From positions 1 through 44,353 of the forward strand of contig JAKIUD010000022.1 of NCBI GenBank assembly GCA_021647765.1: DNA of 44,353 bases. The letters run 5' to 3'. This DNA is from Desulfuromusa sp. (lineage in GTDB: Bacteria; Desulfobacterota; Desulfuromonadia; Desulfuromonadales; Geopsychrobacteraceae). Below the pieces are notes generated by a model, which made no database searches, had not been told where the DNA came from, and saw only the letters and a program-made list of their open reading frames with translations. Positions 8,016 to 16,730 of the stretch are shown here, one piece after another. The position numbers and the translations under genes are program-made. Each line of letters begins with the position of its first letter. Position 1 is the stretch's first letter.

Positions 8016-9845
8016 CTAGTGGAGAACTTCTGGCTGATTTATAGTGTTAAGTTGTTTTCGGAACAGTGCATTTTCCATAGCTATTCCCGCCTGACCAACG
8101 AAAAATTCAAGAAAATCAAGTGAAATCTGATTTGCCTGATGACTGCCAAAATCGGCATAGGTAATGGTAATAATCCGATCGTTACTTTTGAGCGGCAACA
8201 GTAAAATTGTAGCATCTGTTGGAGCGCCAATCTCTGGATAGAGGAGGTCGGCAAAACTACTATCCTCAGGTTTTCCAAAAAAGCTACTCCCGGATTCAAC
8301 AACATCACGAAAAATAGAATCCTTTCGGATCGGGATACGGAACTTCATCGGTGCGGCGGGTCCCTGTTCCTTATCTGCGACAATTCCAACACTGCGTTCA
8401 GCAATTAAATCAGTTCGATCGACAATTAATGTCAAGGTTCGGTCAAATATTTCACTGATAAATTGTAGAACCAGTAAGGAAATATCGGGGGCTTTACGTA
8501 ATAGCCGCAATCCTGACAGGCTGTTACGCAGTTTTGCAAACTGCTGGCGACGTTCTTCGTTAAAACAACCACGAATGTAAACCTGGAACGTGTTAAGGAA
8601 ATTAATCATATCCTCAGCGAAGGTTTCTTCCCGTTCAGAAAAATACGGCATGGGAAAAACTGCCCGGGTTCCGTCATTGAGTGATTGTAACGAAAAAGTA
8701 AAGTCGAGTGGAGATGCAAGCTGGATAATAGAAATCTGTGGGTATTGAGCCATCTTCAACGAACGGACATCTACAATTGCCCCTTTGCTGAAACCTTCCG
8801 TATCAGCAACAGGGCTGCCAAAAACCAAAATAGGTTCAAGGTATTTAAACAGGGCTCGATCAATTAAATTATCCAGTTCGTGCCGGTCAGCAGTAACAAA
8901 AACCAGAATTCCCTCTTTTTTGCAGACCGTCATAATGGCGTGCTGCAGGAATTCATCACAGGTATAAATAATCACCGCCTGAGATTTTGCAGTCGTATTG
9001 AACGCACCTTCATCTATTTGATAAGTTGTCGAAATACTAGATAAAAATTTAACCAGCTTTTCTTTCCCCTCACCCGGAATATCCGGAAGGGTATTTTCAA
9101 TCACCTGTCGATGGATATCAGCCGGATCAAAAGCTTCCAATCCTTTGAAGATATATGGTTTCTTCCTTTCCAGCTTGTCCAGGTCTGCCAACCCTAGAAG
9201 ATCTTCCGAGACTAAAACTTCACCTGTATCCTCTGTGCCATCCGCCTCTTGTTCTTGTTGGTCAATAATCTTGTCAGAGTCCTCCAGCGGGTTCTCTTTC
9301 AGAGGCTCATTGGAAATTTCAATTTCACCAGAATGAACCTTTTCATCAAATATGCGCAGTGCATCCATCAAAACCATTTGCGTGTCAAGACTGACGGTTT
9401 GAAGCTGTTTTGGCAGATAGCGGTAGTCATCAGAAACATTGATTTCATCAATATCCAGAGTAAAAATACCCCGAGTCCAGCAGATCATCTCGACAACGGT
9501 CATTTCAATCAATGTCTCAAGTGCTTTAAAAGCAGCATCTTTAGACAGTCCGCAATGCCCATGCAGGGTCGCAATAAGAGGCTTGCGGTCGTCACCAGAC
9601 AGCTCCTGAATACCCAGAGCTTTGTCTAGATCATCCTGACAGATGATATGACTTTCCAGAAGAATTTTGCCGATTTTTAATTTCTCACTGGAATGGGTTG
9701 CACTCACGATATAGCCGTTGTTGAATACTAATCGGCCTTCACCTTTACGGCTATAGACATTCAATGTTCCCGACTTGCGGGTTGAATGGATAAGCTGAAT
9801 AACATCAACAATGGGTAAATGTTCAAGCTCGCCAGTTAAAGGCAT
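8016..9845 (-). CDS. PATAN (DUF4388) domain protein with C-terminal GAF-like domain
   Basis: This 609-residue protein opens with a DUF4388/PATAN domain (MPLTGELEHLPIVDVIQLIH, with SGTLNVYS and GRLVFNNGYIVSA), about residues 1-160. An acidic linker follows (about 180-225), then a middle region that may be receiver-like (about 280-400). The C-terminal part (about 450-600) looks like a GAF-type sensory domain ending in an amphipathic helix. PATAN proteins in delta-proteobacteria are linked to gliding, pilus and polarity control. Its place directly before pilT suggests that it regulates the pilus motor or surface behaviour. No catalytic motif is seen, and the middle and C-terminal domain assignments are tentative. 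Confidence 0.75.
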   Translation of the reverse strand: MPLTGELEHLPIVDVIQLIHSTRKSGTLNVYSRKGEGRLVFNNGYIVSATHSSEKLKIGKILLESHIICQDDLDKALGIQELSGDDRKPLIATLHGHCGLSKDAAFKALETLIEMTVVEMICWTRGIFTLDIDEINVSDDYRYLPKQLQTVSLDTQMVLMDALRIFDEKVHSGEIEISNEPLKENPLEDSDKIIDQQEQEADGTEDTGEVLVSEDLLGLADLDKLERKKPYIFKGLEAFDPADIHRQVIENTLPDIPGEGKEKLVKFLSSISTTYQIDEGAFNTTAKSQAVIIYTCDEFLQHAIMTVCKKEGILVFVTADRHELDNLIDRALFKYLEPILVFGSPVADTEGFSKGAIVDVRSLKMAQYPQISIIQLASPLDFTFSLQSLNDGTRAVFPMPYFSEREETFAEDMINFLNTFQVYIRGCFNEERRQQFAKLRNSLSGLRLLRKAPDISLLVLQFISEIFDRTLTLIVDRTDLIAERSVGIVADKEQGPAAPMKFRIPIRKDSIFRDVVESGSSFFGKPEDSSFADLLYPEIGAPTDATILLLPLKSNDRIITITYADFGSHQANQISLDFLEFFVGQAGIAMENALFRKQLNTINQPEVLH

Positions 9846-9994
9846 CTGCTATCCTTCCTTTCGATATCCATGCTTAAAAGTACAAGAGCTGTGATTTAAA
9901 TATAGTTTTCGATTATTTGTGATTAAACGTTAAAAACTATTAAACTAAAAAATGTCATTAGTTTCAAGTAAAATAAGTATTTTATTGATAATTT

Positions 9995-10130
9995 ATAGAG
10001 GCTCTCGCAAAACTCTTTAAAGTCCAGCGACCGCCATTCCCGCATAAGTGGGAATTCAAAGGTTTCTTGAGCTTGTCAAAAACTGGATCCCCGTTTTCAC
10101 GAGGATGACGACTTTAGCAAGAGGCTCTAT
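9995..10130. repeat. MITE-like dispersed repeat, copy A
   Basis: A 136-bp element has imperfect inverted ends: ATAGAGGCTCTCGCAAAACT on the left against the inverse of AGTTTTAGCAAGAGGCTCTAT-like sequence on the right, ATAGAG...CTCTAT being exact. A related copy lies at 20217-20330, sharing the blocks AAAGGTTTCTT, AAAAACTGGATCC and CACGAGGATGAC. It sits in a 514-bp AT-rich gene-free stretch (9846-10359). Apart from this element and the promoter and operator sites near 10267-10325, I see nothing else in that stretch. No transposase is encoded, so any movement would need help in trans. Confidence 0.65.
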
Positions 10131-10266
10131 GATATGTTTGATATCGGTTGCTTTTTAATTGTTATTAACTTCCTCATATCTTTTAGTTTTCTTTTTTTAT
10201 CTTCTCTTTTGTTACTATAAACATCTATCATTAAGCTGATTATAATTATTCTTGTTGATTATTTGG

Positions 10267-10325
10267 TTGACAAGAAGTGGTGAAGTAATAATTATCTCAC
10301 TTGTCTGATGAGTAGTTGTCTGACG
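10267..10325 (+). promoter_or_regulatory. Promoter and two operator-like repeats before the FadR-type regulator
   Basis: TTGACA (10267-10272) is followed after about 16 bp by the AT-rich TAATTA (10289-10294), a plausible promoter. Just downstream are two near-identical sites 15 bp apart, TTGTCTGATGA (10301) and TTGTCTGACGA (10316). Both fit the TNGTNNNACNA-like pattern bound by FadR-subfamily GntR regulators. They lie between the promoter and the regulator's start, so autoregulation and effector control of the following catabolic cluster are likely. Confidence 0.5.
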
Positions 10326-10359
10326 ATTATGTAATAATTGATATATCTTGAGGTATTAT

Positions 10360-11067
10360 ATGCCCCCGATCAAAAAAGTTCGCCTATCTGAAAGTGTCAT
10401 CGCTGCAATCAAAGAAATGATTGTCGTTGATGGTTTTAAGCCTGCCGACAAATTTTATTCCGAAAATGAACTCACTAAAAAACTTCAGGTCAGCCGTTCT
10501 TCTATCCGCGAAGCCTTGAGAATCCTTGAGGTAACCGGCCAGGTCACTGTTAAGCAGGGGAAGGGGATCTTTATTTCTGATTTAGACGGCCAGCAATTCA
10601 AAGCATTTTCGACTTGGTTAAAAAATAACGAACAATCAATTAAAGACAATTTTGAAGTTCGATTGATTATTGAGCCAAAAGCAGCGGGGCGTGCTGCAGA
10701 GAATGCAGATTCTGCTGATATTAAAAAGATGGAGGAAGCCTGTAATCAATTTTCTCATTTTTTCAAAGAGAAAAATACTGAAGAGGTTATTCAGTGTGAC
10801 CGTCGTTTTCACCGCATCTTGGCTGGAGCAACAAAGAATGTGACCCTGCATGTCCTTATGAAATCAATGACGACAACCCTACCAAATGGCTGGATATCAA
10901 GCCTCTATACTCCGGGTCGGATTGAAAAAACGGTACACGAACATAATGACATTCTTGAAGCCATTAAAAAGCATGACAAAACCGGAGCCGAACATGCGAT
11001 GACCCGGCATCTGGTCAACGCACTACACGACATCAATGCAGAAATAAAAAAGCGAGGATCAAACTGA
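10360..11067 (+). CDS. GntR-family transcriptional regulator, FadR subfamily
   Basis: This 235-residue DNA-binding regulator has an N-terminal winged helix (about residues 5-75, with FYSENELTKKLQVSRSSIREALRILE). It is followed by an all-helical FCD effector domain (about 95-230) whose RRFH and HNDIL histidines probably hold a metal. FadR-type regulators sense small carboxylates and usually repress uptake and catabolic genes. ATG 10360 has TTGAGG upstream; the TTG at 10348 is part of that site. It heads a same-strand cluster with a hydrolase, a TRAP transporter and glycerate kinase, so the ligand may be glycerate or a related hydroxy-acid. That ligand is inferred from neighbours only. Confidence 0.9.
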   Translation: MPPIKKVRLSESVIAAIKEMIVVDGFKPADKFYSENELTKKLQVSRSSIREALRILEVTGQVTVKQGKGIFISDLDGQQFKAFSTWLKNNEQSIKDNFEVRLIIEPKAAGRAAENADSADIKKMEEACNQFSHFFKEKNTEEVIQCDRRFHRILAGATKNVTLHVLMKSMTTTLPNGWISSLYTPGRIEKTVHEHNDILEAIKKHDKTGAEHAMTRHLVNALHDINAEIKKRGSN

Positions 11068-11079
11068 TAGGAGTTGAAT

Positions 11080-11910
11080 TTGAGTACAAAGATAACCACT
11101 CTGATAGAAAATAGTTCCGGTGAGCACCATGCCCTGAAAGCAGAACATGGAATTTCATTTTTTATAGAAAAGGATGGCCACAAAATACTTTTTGATACTG
11201 GCCAGACCGGTATTTTTATTGAGAATGCCAAACAACTTAGGGTTGATCTGAGCTCTCTTGAGTATGTTGTTTTGAGCCATGGACACTATGATCATACTGG
11301 AGGATTGAAATCTTTGACTCAAATAACAACTAGCTTTGAGTTGATTTTGGGAGAAGGTTTTTTTGATGAAAAGTATGCCTATAAAAATAATTCTTATGAA
11401 TATCTGGGAAATAATTTTGATGAAAAATTCCTCAACGATCAAGGAATTACATATCGTTTTGTAAAACAACAACTCACGCAACTTGTCCCGGATGTATATG
11501 TGGTGACCGATTTTCCAAGAATCCATGATGATGAAGTAATTAATCCACGTTTTAAAATTCAGAAAGAGGGGTTGTTCAAATCTGATCCATTTGATGATGA
11601 GGTTTTGCTAGTAATTGACACCCAGAAAGGACTGATCGTGTTACTAGGATGCTCACATCCTGGCATGAAGAATATGCTTGATGCGGCTTCTACTCTAATT
11701 AAGCGGCCCATATATGCGGTATTAGGCGGTACCCATTTGGTTGAGTCCAATAAAAAAAGTCTTGATTTATCCATGGAATATTTGGGGAAGAACACTCTGA
11801 AGGTTATCGGTGTTTCTCATTGCACAGGAAAAATTGCCATGGATCAATTAGCTGGTTCAAACGATCGTTACTACCATAATCATACCGGAAGTTCTTTAAT
11901 TGTTGCATAA
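11080..11910 (+). CDS. Metallo-beta-lactamase-fold hydrolase (COG1237-like)
   Basis: This 276-residue protein of the metallo-beta-lactamase superfamily carries the metal motif SHGHYDHTGG near residue 70 and later metal ligands in GCSHPG and near the C terminus (GVSHCTG). The layout resembles COG1237 proteins, annotated as dihydropterin-related phosphate synthases or generic MBL hydrolases. I chose TTG 11080 because TAGGAG lies 6-7 bp upstream; TTG 11074 would be too close to it. The regulator ends 12 bp before. Co-location with a carboxylate transporter suggests hydrolysis of an ester, lactone or phosphorylated form of the transported compound. The substrate is unknown. Confidence 0.8.
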   Translation: MSTKITTLIENSSGEHHALKAEHGISFFIEKDGHKILFDTGQTGIFIENAKQLRVDLSSLEYVVLSHGHYDHTGGLKSLTQITTSFELILGEGFFDEKYAYKNNSYEYLGNNFDEKFLNDQGITYRFVKQQLTQLVPDVYVVTDFPRIHDDEVINPRFKIQKEGLFKSDPFDDEVLLVIDTQKGLIVLLGCSHPGMKNMLDAASTLIKRPIYAVLGGTHLVESNKKSLDLSMEYLGKNTLKVIGVSHCTGKIAMDQLAGSNDRYYHNHTGSSLIVA

Positions 11911-11994
11911 CCTGTTCTATTCACAGTGTCCTAAATGTTTCTGGTTTCAATAATCATCATTATAGGACGCATCACTTAACGAGGAGGTTCAAAA

Positions 11995-13047
11995 ATGGGT
12001 ATCCGCAGAGGTAAGGTTGGTATTATTTTCGTCGTGCTGGCAGTTGCAGCACTGATGCTGGTTCTGGCAACCAGTAGTTTTGCAGCTAAGGACAAGATTG
12101 TCTGGAAGTCTTCAGGTCACGGCCCTGCATCAGATCCTTCACAGATTTTCCATGACAAACTGTGCAATGCCATTACTAAAGCAACGGGTGGTCGTTTGAC
12201 CGTTAAACCCTTTGTTGGTGGTTCTATCGTTCCTGCCTATAAAGAGGTTGATGCCATTGATCAGGGCGTTTTGCAGATGGGTTATTCTGCTCCCATGTAT
12301 AATCTTGATAAATGGCCTGCAGCCGGCTTGATCAGTTCCCGTCCAGGTGGTCTTCCTGGTGAATCCTTAAGAACCTGGTTTGATTATGCAGGTGGTGCTG
12401 ACCTGTTGAACAAGATGATGGGAGATTACAATGTCATGACTTTCCCAGGAGCCCTTGCTCCATTACCAGCAGAGGTTTTCTTTCATTCCAAGGTGAAACT
12501 TGAGTCTCTGGCGGATCTTAAGGGTCTCAAAGCTCGTTGTATGGGAGATGGTGGTGAAATTCTCAAGCGAATGGGGGCAGCTACGGTCATTATTCCAGGC
12601 GGTCAGATTTATGAAGCGATGCAGCGTGGAACAATTGATGCGTTTGAATATTCTACACTGGCATCCAACTGGAACATGCACTTCAATGAAGTTGCCCCCT
12701 ATGTTTACCTTTCACCAACTCGTGCACCAAGCGATCCTCAGGTTATTTTTATCAACAAAGATGCCTGGAATGCACTTCCTGTTGATATACAAACAATTGT
12801 TAAAGCGGTTGTTTCACAGTACACCCAAGCTCAACATGAGTATTTAGTTTTTGAAGGTATCAAAGCTGTCGATAAATTTAAAGCAGCTGGTAACGAAGTT
12901 TATAAAGTACCCAAAGATATTGAAGATGCTTTGACTGCTGAAGCTAATAAGTTTTATGCAGAAAAATCTAAGGCTGAATCACCAATTTTTGCTGAAATTT
13001 ATGATTCAATGAAAGCATTTGGTGAAGCTTACAAACAGAGCAACTAA
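11995..13047 (+). CDS. dctP: TRAP transporter substrate-binding protein (DctP family)
   Basis: This 350-residue periplasmic binding protein has a clear signal peptide (about residues 1-31, cleavage after SFA). The DctP fold follows, with LADLKGLKARCMG and the substrate-contact region GGQIYEAMQRGTIDAFEYS, typical of subgroups that bind 2-oxo or hydroxy carboxylates, some as dimers. It captures solute and delivers it to the DctQM membrane complex. A strong GAGGAGG ribosome site precedes the ATG, matching the high expression usual for this component. The DctQ and DctM genes follow directly. Ligand class is inferred; glycerate or a related acid fits the downstream kinase. Confidence 0.93.
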   Translation: MGIRRGKVGIIFVVLAVAALMLVLATSSFAAKDKIVWKSSGHGPASDPSQIFHDKLCNAITKATGGRLTVKPFVGGSIVPAYKEVDAIDQGVLQMGYSAPMYNLDKWPAAGLISSRPGGLPGESLRTWFDYAGGADLLNKMMGDYNVMTFPGALAPLPAEVFFHSKVKLESLADLKGLKARCMGDGGEILKRMGAATVIIPGGQIYEAMQRGTIDAFEYSTLASNWNMHFNEVAPYVYLSPTRAPSDPQVIFINKDAWNALPVDIQTIVKAVVSQYTQAQHEYLVFEGIKAVDKFKAAGNEVYKVPKDIEDALTAEANKFYAEKSKAESPIFAEIYDSMKAFGEAYKQSN

Positions 13048-13070
13048 TTATTAAAGGACAGGAGAAGAGT

Positions 13071-13589
13071 ATGCCCACATTGATTAAATTTTTAAAACTT
13101 ATTGACTGGATGAGTGAAAAATCTGGGCAATTGGGGAAGTGGGCTGCTCTTCTCCTGATTTTTGCTGGCTCATATGAGGCCATTGCCCGACACTTTTTTA
13201 ATGCCCCGACAATCTGGTCTTATGATTCCATGATTATGGCCGGAGGGGTCATTTACATGCTGGGGGCTTCTTACAATTATTTACATGACTCGCATACCAG
13301 GGTGGATATATTTTATTCGCGGGCATCACCGCGGAAACAGGCGCTAATTGATGTAGTCTGTTCGCTTTTTTTGTTCTTTCCACTGATGATTATCATGTTT
13401 AAGATGGCTGTCGTCTGGGCGATGAAGGCGTGGAAAATCCACGAAGTTATGTTCAATAGTTTCTGGTATCCACCAGCAGCACCATATCGAACTATTTTTG
13501 CTATCGGCTTGTTTTTGTTGATTTTACAAGGGCTTGCCAGATTTATTCGGGATCTCTATTTTGTCATAAAGGGGGAAAAAATTGTTTGA
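13071..13589 (+). CDS. dctQ: TRAP transporter small membrane subunit (DctQ)
   Basis: This 172-residue protein has four predicted membrane helices, the size and layout of the DctQ subunit that supports the large permease in sodium-driven TRAP uptake. An AGGAGA site precedes the ATG. It begins 24 bp after dctP and its end overlaps the start of dctM by 8 bp, so the two membrane subunits are translationally coupled. It appears intact. Confidence 0.9.
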   Translation: MPTLIKFLKLIDWMSEKSGQLGKWAALLLIFAGSYEAIARHFFNAPTIWSYDSMIMAGGVIYMLGASYNYLHDSHTRVDIFYSRASPRKQALIDVVCSLFLFFPLMIIMFKMAVVWAMKAWKIHEVMFNSFWYPPAAPYRTIFAIGLFLLILQGLARFIRDLYFVIKGEKIV

Positions 13590-14928
13590 ATTAAGCGCTG
13601 AGCTTGTTGCTTTCCTCATGCTAGGTGGTGTTTTTTCTCTAGTTTTAACCGGGTTCCCGATAGCCTTTGTTATTGGCAGTGTGGCTTTTCTGGTTGGGCT
13701 TCTGATTTTTGGACCTACAACGACTTACCATATTATGTACAGTCGTTTTTATGATCTGTCCCTCAACTATCCATACCTTGCAGTCCCCCTGTTCACTTTT
13801 ATGGGAGTTGTTCTGCAGCACTCTGGAATTACTAAAGATTTATATGAGAGTCTCTACGAGTCTTTAGGACGGTTGCGGGGTGGTTTGGCAATTGTTACGA
13901 TTGTTTTCGGGACGATCCTGGCCACGTGTTTAGGGGTTATCGCTGCTTCGGTCACAATTTTGACTCTGGTTGCACTCGGACCAATGGTTAGCCGTGGTTA
14001 CGACAAATCATTGGCTGCTGGAACTATTGTTGCGTCTGGGACGCTGGGCATTTTAATCCCCCCCAGCATTATGCTGGTTGTTTATGGTCCACAAGCCGGA
14101 CTTTCTATCGGTCAAATGTTTATGGGGGCAGTGTTCCCTGGTTTGATCCTTGCGGGTGCTTACCTTACTTATGTAGTGGTTCGATGTTATTTGAACCCCG
14201 AGATTGGTCCTGCCATCCCAGCGGATCAGATCACACCATTCTCATTGGCCAAGTTATGGCGTCTGCTTAAATCTCTGGTTCCCCCTGTTCTGTTGGTTCT
14301 GGCTGTATTGGGAACTATTTTTTCAGGAATTGCCCCCCCCACTGAAGCTGCTGCTGTTGGTTGTCTGGCTTCACTCCTTATGGCAGTTGCCTATGGAAAA
14401 TTTAGTTTTGCCCTACTTAAACATGCCTCTATAGAAACTTTGCGAGTCAGTGCTTTCGTGGTTATGATTGCCGCACTCTGTTATGCTTTTGTCGGGGTAT
14501 TTATGAGTGCGGGTTCTGGTGAGGTTGTCTCCAATCTGATTCTTGCCGTACCGGGTGGCAGGTGGGCGTCATTTGCCATGATTATGTTAATTGTTTTTCT
14601 GCTGGGATTATTTATAGAGTGGATAGGCATTGTTTTTATTATTGTTCCAATTTTTTCTCCGATTATTATTAAATTGGGTTTCAATCCACTCTGGGCCGGG
14701 ATGATGATTTGTATTAATATGCAAATGGCCTTTCAAACTCCACCGATGGCTATGTCAATCTTTGTTCTTAAAGGTGCAGCTGCGCCAGAGCTTGGTTTGA
14801 CTATGGCTGATATTATCAGAGGGGTTATCCCTTTTGTTCTGATTATCATGGTTGTTTTGCTACTTTGTGCTATTTTTCCAGGAATTATTACTTGGTTGCC
14901 TGAAAAGGTGCTGGGAGTTTCACATTAA
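13582..14928 (+). CDS. dctM: TRAP transporter large permease subunit (DctM)
   Basis: This 448-residue integral membrane protein has about 11-12 helices and the DctM signatures FPIAFVIG, VPLFTFMG, the repeat-1 segment SGTLGILIPPSIMLVVYG, and the later GIAPPTEAAAVG. It forms the ion-coupled translocation path of the TRAP transporter. The start is TTG at 13582, with GGGGGAAAAA upstream, inside the 3' end of dctQ. A hairpin with a T run follows 20 bp after the stop, so the transport transcript probably ends there or is reduced before the glycerate kinase gene. Confidence 0.93.
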   Translation: MFELSAELVAFLMLGGVFSLVLTGFPIAFVIGSVAFLVGLLIFGPTTTYHIMYSRFYDLSLNYPYLAVPLFTFMGVVLQHSGITKDLYESLYESLGRLRGGLAIVTIVFGTILATCLGVIAASVTILTLVALGPMVSRGYDKSLAAGTIVASGTLGILIPPSIMLVVYGPQAGLSIGQMFMGAVFPGLILAGAYLTYVVVRCYLNPEIGPAIPADQITPFSLAKLWRLLKSLVPPVLLVLAVLGTIFSGIAPPTEAAAVGCLASLLMAVAYGKFSFALLKHASIETLRVSAFVVMIAALCYAFVGVFMSAGSGEVVSNLILAVPGGRWASFAMIMLIVFLLGLFIEWIGIVFIIVPIFSPIIIKLGFNPLWAGMMICINMQMAFQTPPMAMSIFVLKGAAAPELGLTMADIIRGVIPFVLIIMVVLLLCAIFPGIITWLPEKVLGVSH

Positions 14929-14947
14929 CAACAGTGGACAGAAGAGA

Positions 14948-14980
14948 CCCCCGAATCTAAAATCAGGGGCTTTTTTCTTT
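14948..14980 (+). terminator. Terminator or attenuator between dctM and glycerate kinase
   Basis: CCCCC (14948-14952) with GA pairs with TC and GGGG (14966-14969), followed by CTTTTTT. The stem is short but the T run is good. It would separate TRAP transporter and kinase expression. Confidence 0.6.
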
Positions 14981-15011
14981 CAATTGTGACCCTCTGGACA
15001 CAGGAGCCAAG

Positions 15012-16370
15012 ATGAATGGACAGCTTTCAGATAATTGTAGAAATACAGTTGATATTTTTCAGGCAGGACTCCAGGCGGTTGCTCCCGGTGAGGCTATTAA
15101 GACTTTCTGCCAGCTCGATGGAGAAAGATTGAAGGTCGATGGGCAAAGCTATGACCTCAGCCAATTTGATAAAATCTTTGTCCTTGGCGCCGGTAAAGCT
15201 GCTGCTTCAATGGGCAAAGCATTGGAAGAAATTTTAGGTAAACGTATTACCGATGGCATCATTACCGTCAAATACGACCATCTGGAAAAACTGCAGACAA
15301 TAAAAATTCAGGAAGCCGGGCATCCGGTTCCTGATCAGAATGGGTTGGATGGCGCCCGGGCTATCTACCAGCTGGCAAAATCCGCCGATGAGAAAACCCT
15401 GGTAATCTGTCTGATTTCCGGTGGCGGATCAGCTTTGCTGCCGTTACCGGTTGCCGGGGTGACCCTTGAGGATAAACAGGAAACAACCAAAGTTCTGCTT
15501 GCTTGTGGAGCGACTATCCACGAGATAAATGCAATCAGAAAGCACCTCTCGGTAATCAAAGGGGGAGGCTTGGCCAAAGCGGTTTATCCTGCGACTCTGA
15601 TTACTCTGATTTTGTCCGACGTGGTTGGCGATGATCTTGACAGTATCGCATCGGGGCCATGTGTGCCCGATTCAAAAACTTTTGCCGATTGCAAAGCAAT
15701 ATTTACAAAATATTCTATTGATGACGAAATCCCTTCCTGTGTTCTAATTCATATAGAAGCGGGTATCGCTGGACAGGTTGCCGAAACACCGAAAGCGGGG
15801 CAGGATTTTTTCATAAAAACACAAAACGTTATCGTCGCAAGTAATTTTAACGCCCTGTTAAAGGCCAAAGAAAAAGCGGTTGAACTGGGATACAATACTT
15901 TACTCCTTTCTTCGATGCTTGAAGGGGAAACCCGTGATGTGGCAGCGAATCATATAGCGATAGCACGGGAAGTTCAACTGCATGGATATCCACTTCAGCA
16001 ACCTGCCTGTATTCTTTCTGGTGGAGAAACAACGGTCAAAATTCAAGGAACAGGGAAGGGGGGGAGATGTCAGGAATTTGCCCTGGCTGCCGCTATCAAG
16101 ATGACGGGCATGAAGAATGTTACCGTTCTGTGCGCAGGGACTGACGGATCTGATGGCCCTACCGACGCCGCGGGTGCCTTTGCCGATGAAACAACGGTGC
16201 AACGCGCTCTGATCGCCAAACTTGATCCGCAGCAATATCTGGATAACAATGATTCTTATTATTTTTTTGACAGATTGGGCGATCTGTATAAAACTGGGCC
16301 GACCAATACAAACGTGATGGATCTGCGTATTATCCTTGTCGGATCACAATCTACCAGACTGGAGAACTAG
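15012..16370 (+). CDS. Glycerate 2-kinase (MOFRL/GckA family)
   Basis: This 452-residue cytoplasmic kinase phosphorylates D-glycerate, giving 2-phosphoglycerate for lower glycolysis. It has the GckA-type N-terminal domain with LGAGKAAASMGKA, CLISGGGSALLPLP and the RKHLSVIKGGGLA stretch. The C-terminal MOFRL domain has GGETTVKIQGTGKGGRCQEFALA and the GTDGSDGPTDAAGA motif. An AGGAG site precedes the ATG. Its position after a TRAP transporter and a FadR-type regulator suggests uptake and use of glycerate or a precursor such as hydroxypyruvate or tartronate. The reaction is well supported by family; the pathway link is inferred. Confidence 0.92.
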   Translation: MNGQLSDNCRNTVDIFQAGLQAVAPGEAIKTFCQLDGERLKVDGQSYDLSQFDKIFVLGAGKAAASMGKALEEILGKRITDGIITVKYDHLEKLQTIKIQEAGHPVPDQNGLDGARAIYQLAKSADEKTLVICLISGGGSALLPLPVAGVTLEDKQETTKVLLACGATIHEINAIRKHLSVIKGGGLAKAVYPATLITLILSDVVGDDLDSIASGPCVPDSKTFADCKAIFTKYSIDDEIPSCVLIHIEAGIAGQVAETPKAGQDFFIKTQNVIVASNFNALLKAKEKAVELGYNTLLLSSMLEGETRDVAANHIAIAREVQLHGYPLQQPACILSGGETTVKIQGTGKGGRCQEFALAAAIKMTGMKNVTVLCAGTDGSDGPTDAAGAFADETTVQRALIAKLDPQQYLDNNDSYYFFDRLGDLYKTGPTNTNVMDLRIILVGSQSTRLEN

Positions 16371-16373
16371 CCC

Positions 16374-16565
16374 ATGATGATTAAAATTAATGCCAAGGAA
16401 TCGGTTGAAATTGTAGAAGGTGTTTTTGTTAATGTGATTAATGCGTCCGGTAGTAAATATCACAGTTGGGATGAAATGACAGAAGTACAGCAGCAATGTT
16501 TTTCGGGGTTGAATAGAGAAGTCCAGGATGTTTATAAAAAGTACCAATCAGGTATGGTTGAATGA
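16374..16565 (+). CDS. Small hypothetical protein (63 aa)
   Basis: A 63-residue frame begins 3 bp after the glycerate kinase stop, with GGAG upstream inside the end of that gene. It has mixed charge, no membrane helix and no cysteines; the mid-protein SKYHSWDEMTEVQQQCF looks like a folded helical segment. I do not recognise it. Tight spacing after the kinase argues for translation, but composition alone cannot confirm it. Confidence 0.5.
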   Translation: MMIKINAKESVEIVEGVFVNVINASGSKYHSWDEMTEVQQQCFSGLNREVQDVYKKYQSGMVE

Positions 16566-16593
16566 AGCATTAGCGCTAAAAGGGTAGGTGGCA

Positions 16594-16637
16594 GCAAAAG
16601 CGGGACTGTCCCCGCACGGGGGCTGTCCCGCTTTTGC
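16594..16637. repeat. REP-like GC-rich hairpin
   Basis: GCAAAAGCGGGACTGTCCCC pairs with GGGGCTGTCCCGCTTTTGC around a short loop (16594-16637), nearly perfect. Palindromes with this AAAGCGGGAC core are scattered through many proteobacterial genomes. It could also terminate the glycerate kinase transcript. The rest of the gap up to the insertion sequence at 16731 shows nothing further. Confidence 0.6.
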
Positions 16638-16730
16638 GGGTTATTGTAAATGGCATACGGGTCAAGAAACTCTAAGGTCGCTGGGTTGCGTCCCCGCTCG
16701 GCGCCTTCATTTCTGGCTCTCTTTCAGATC

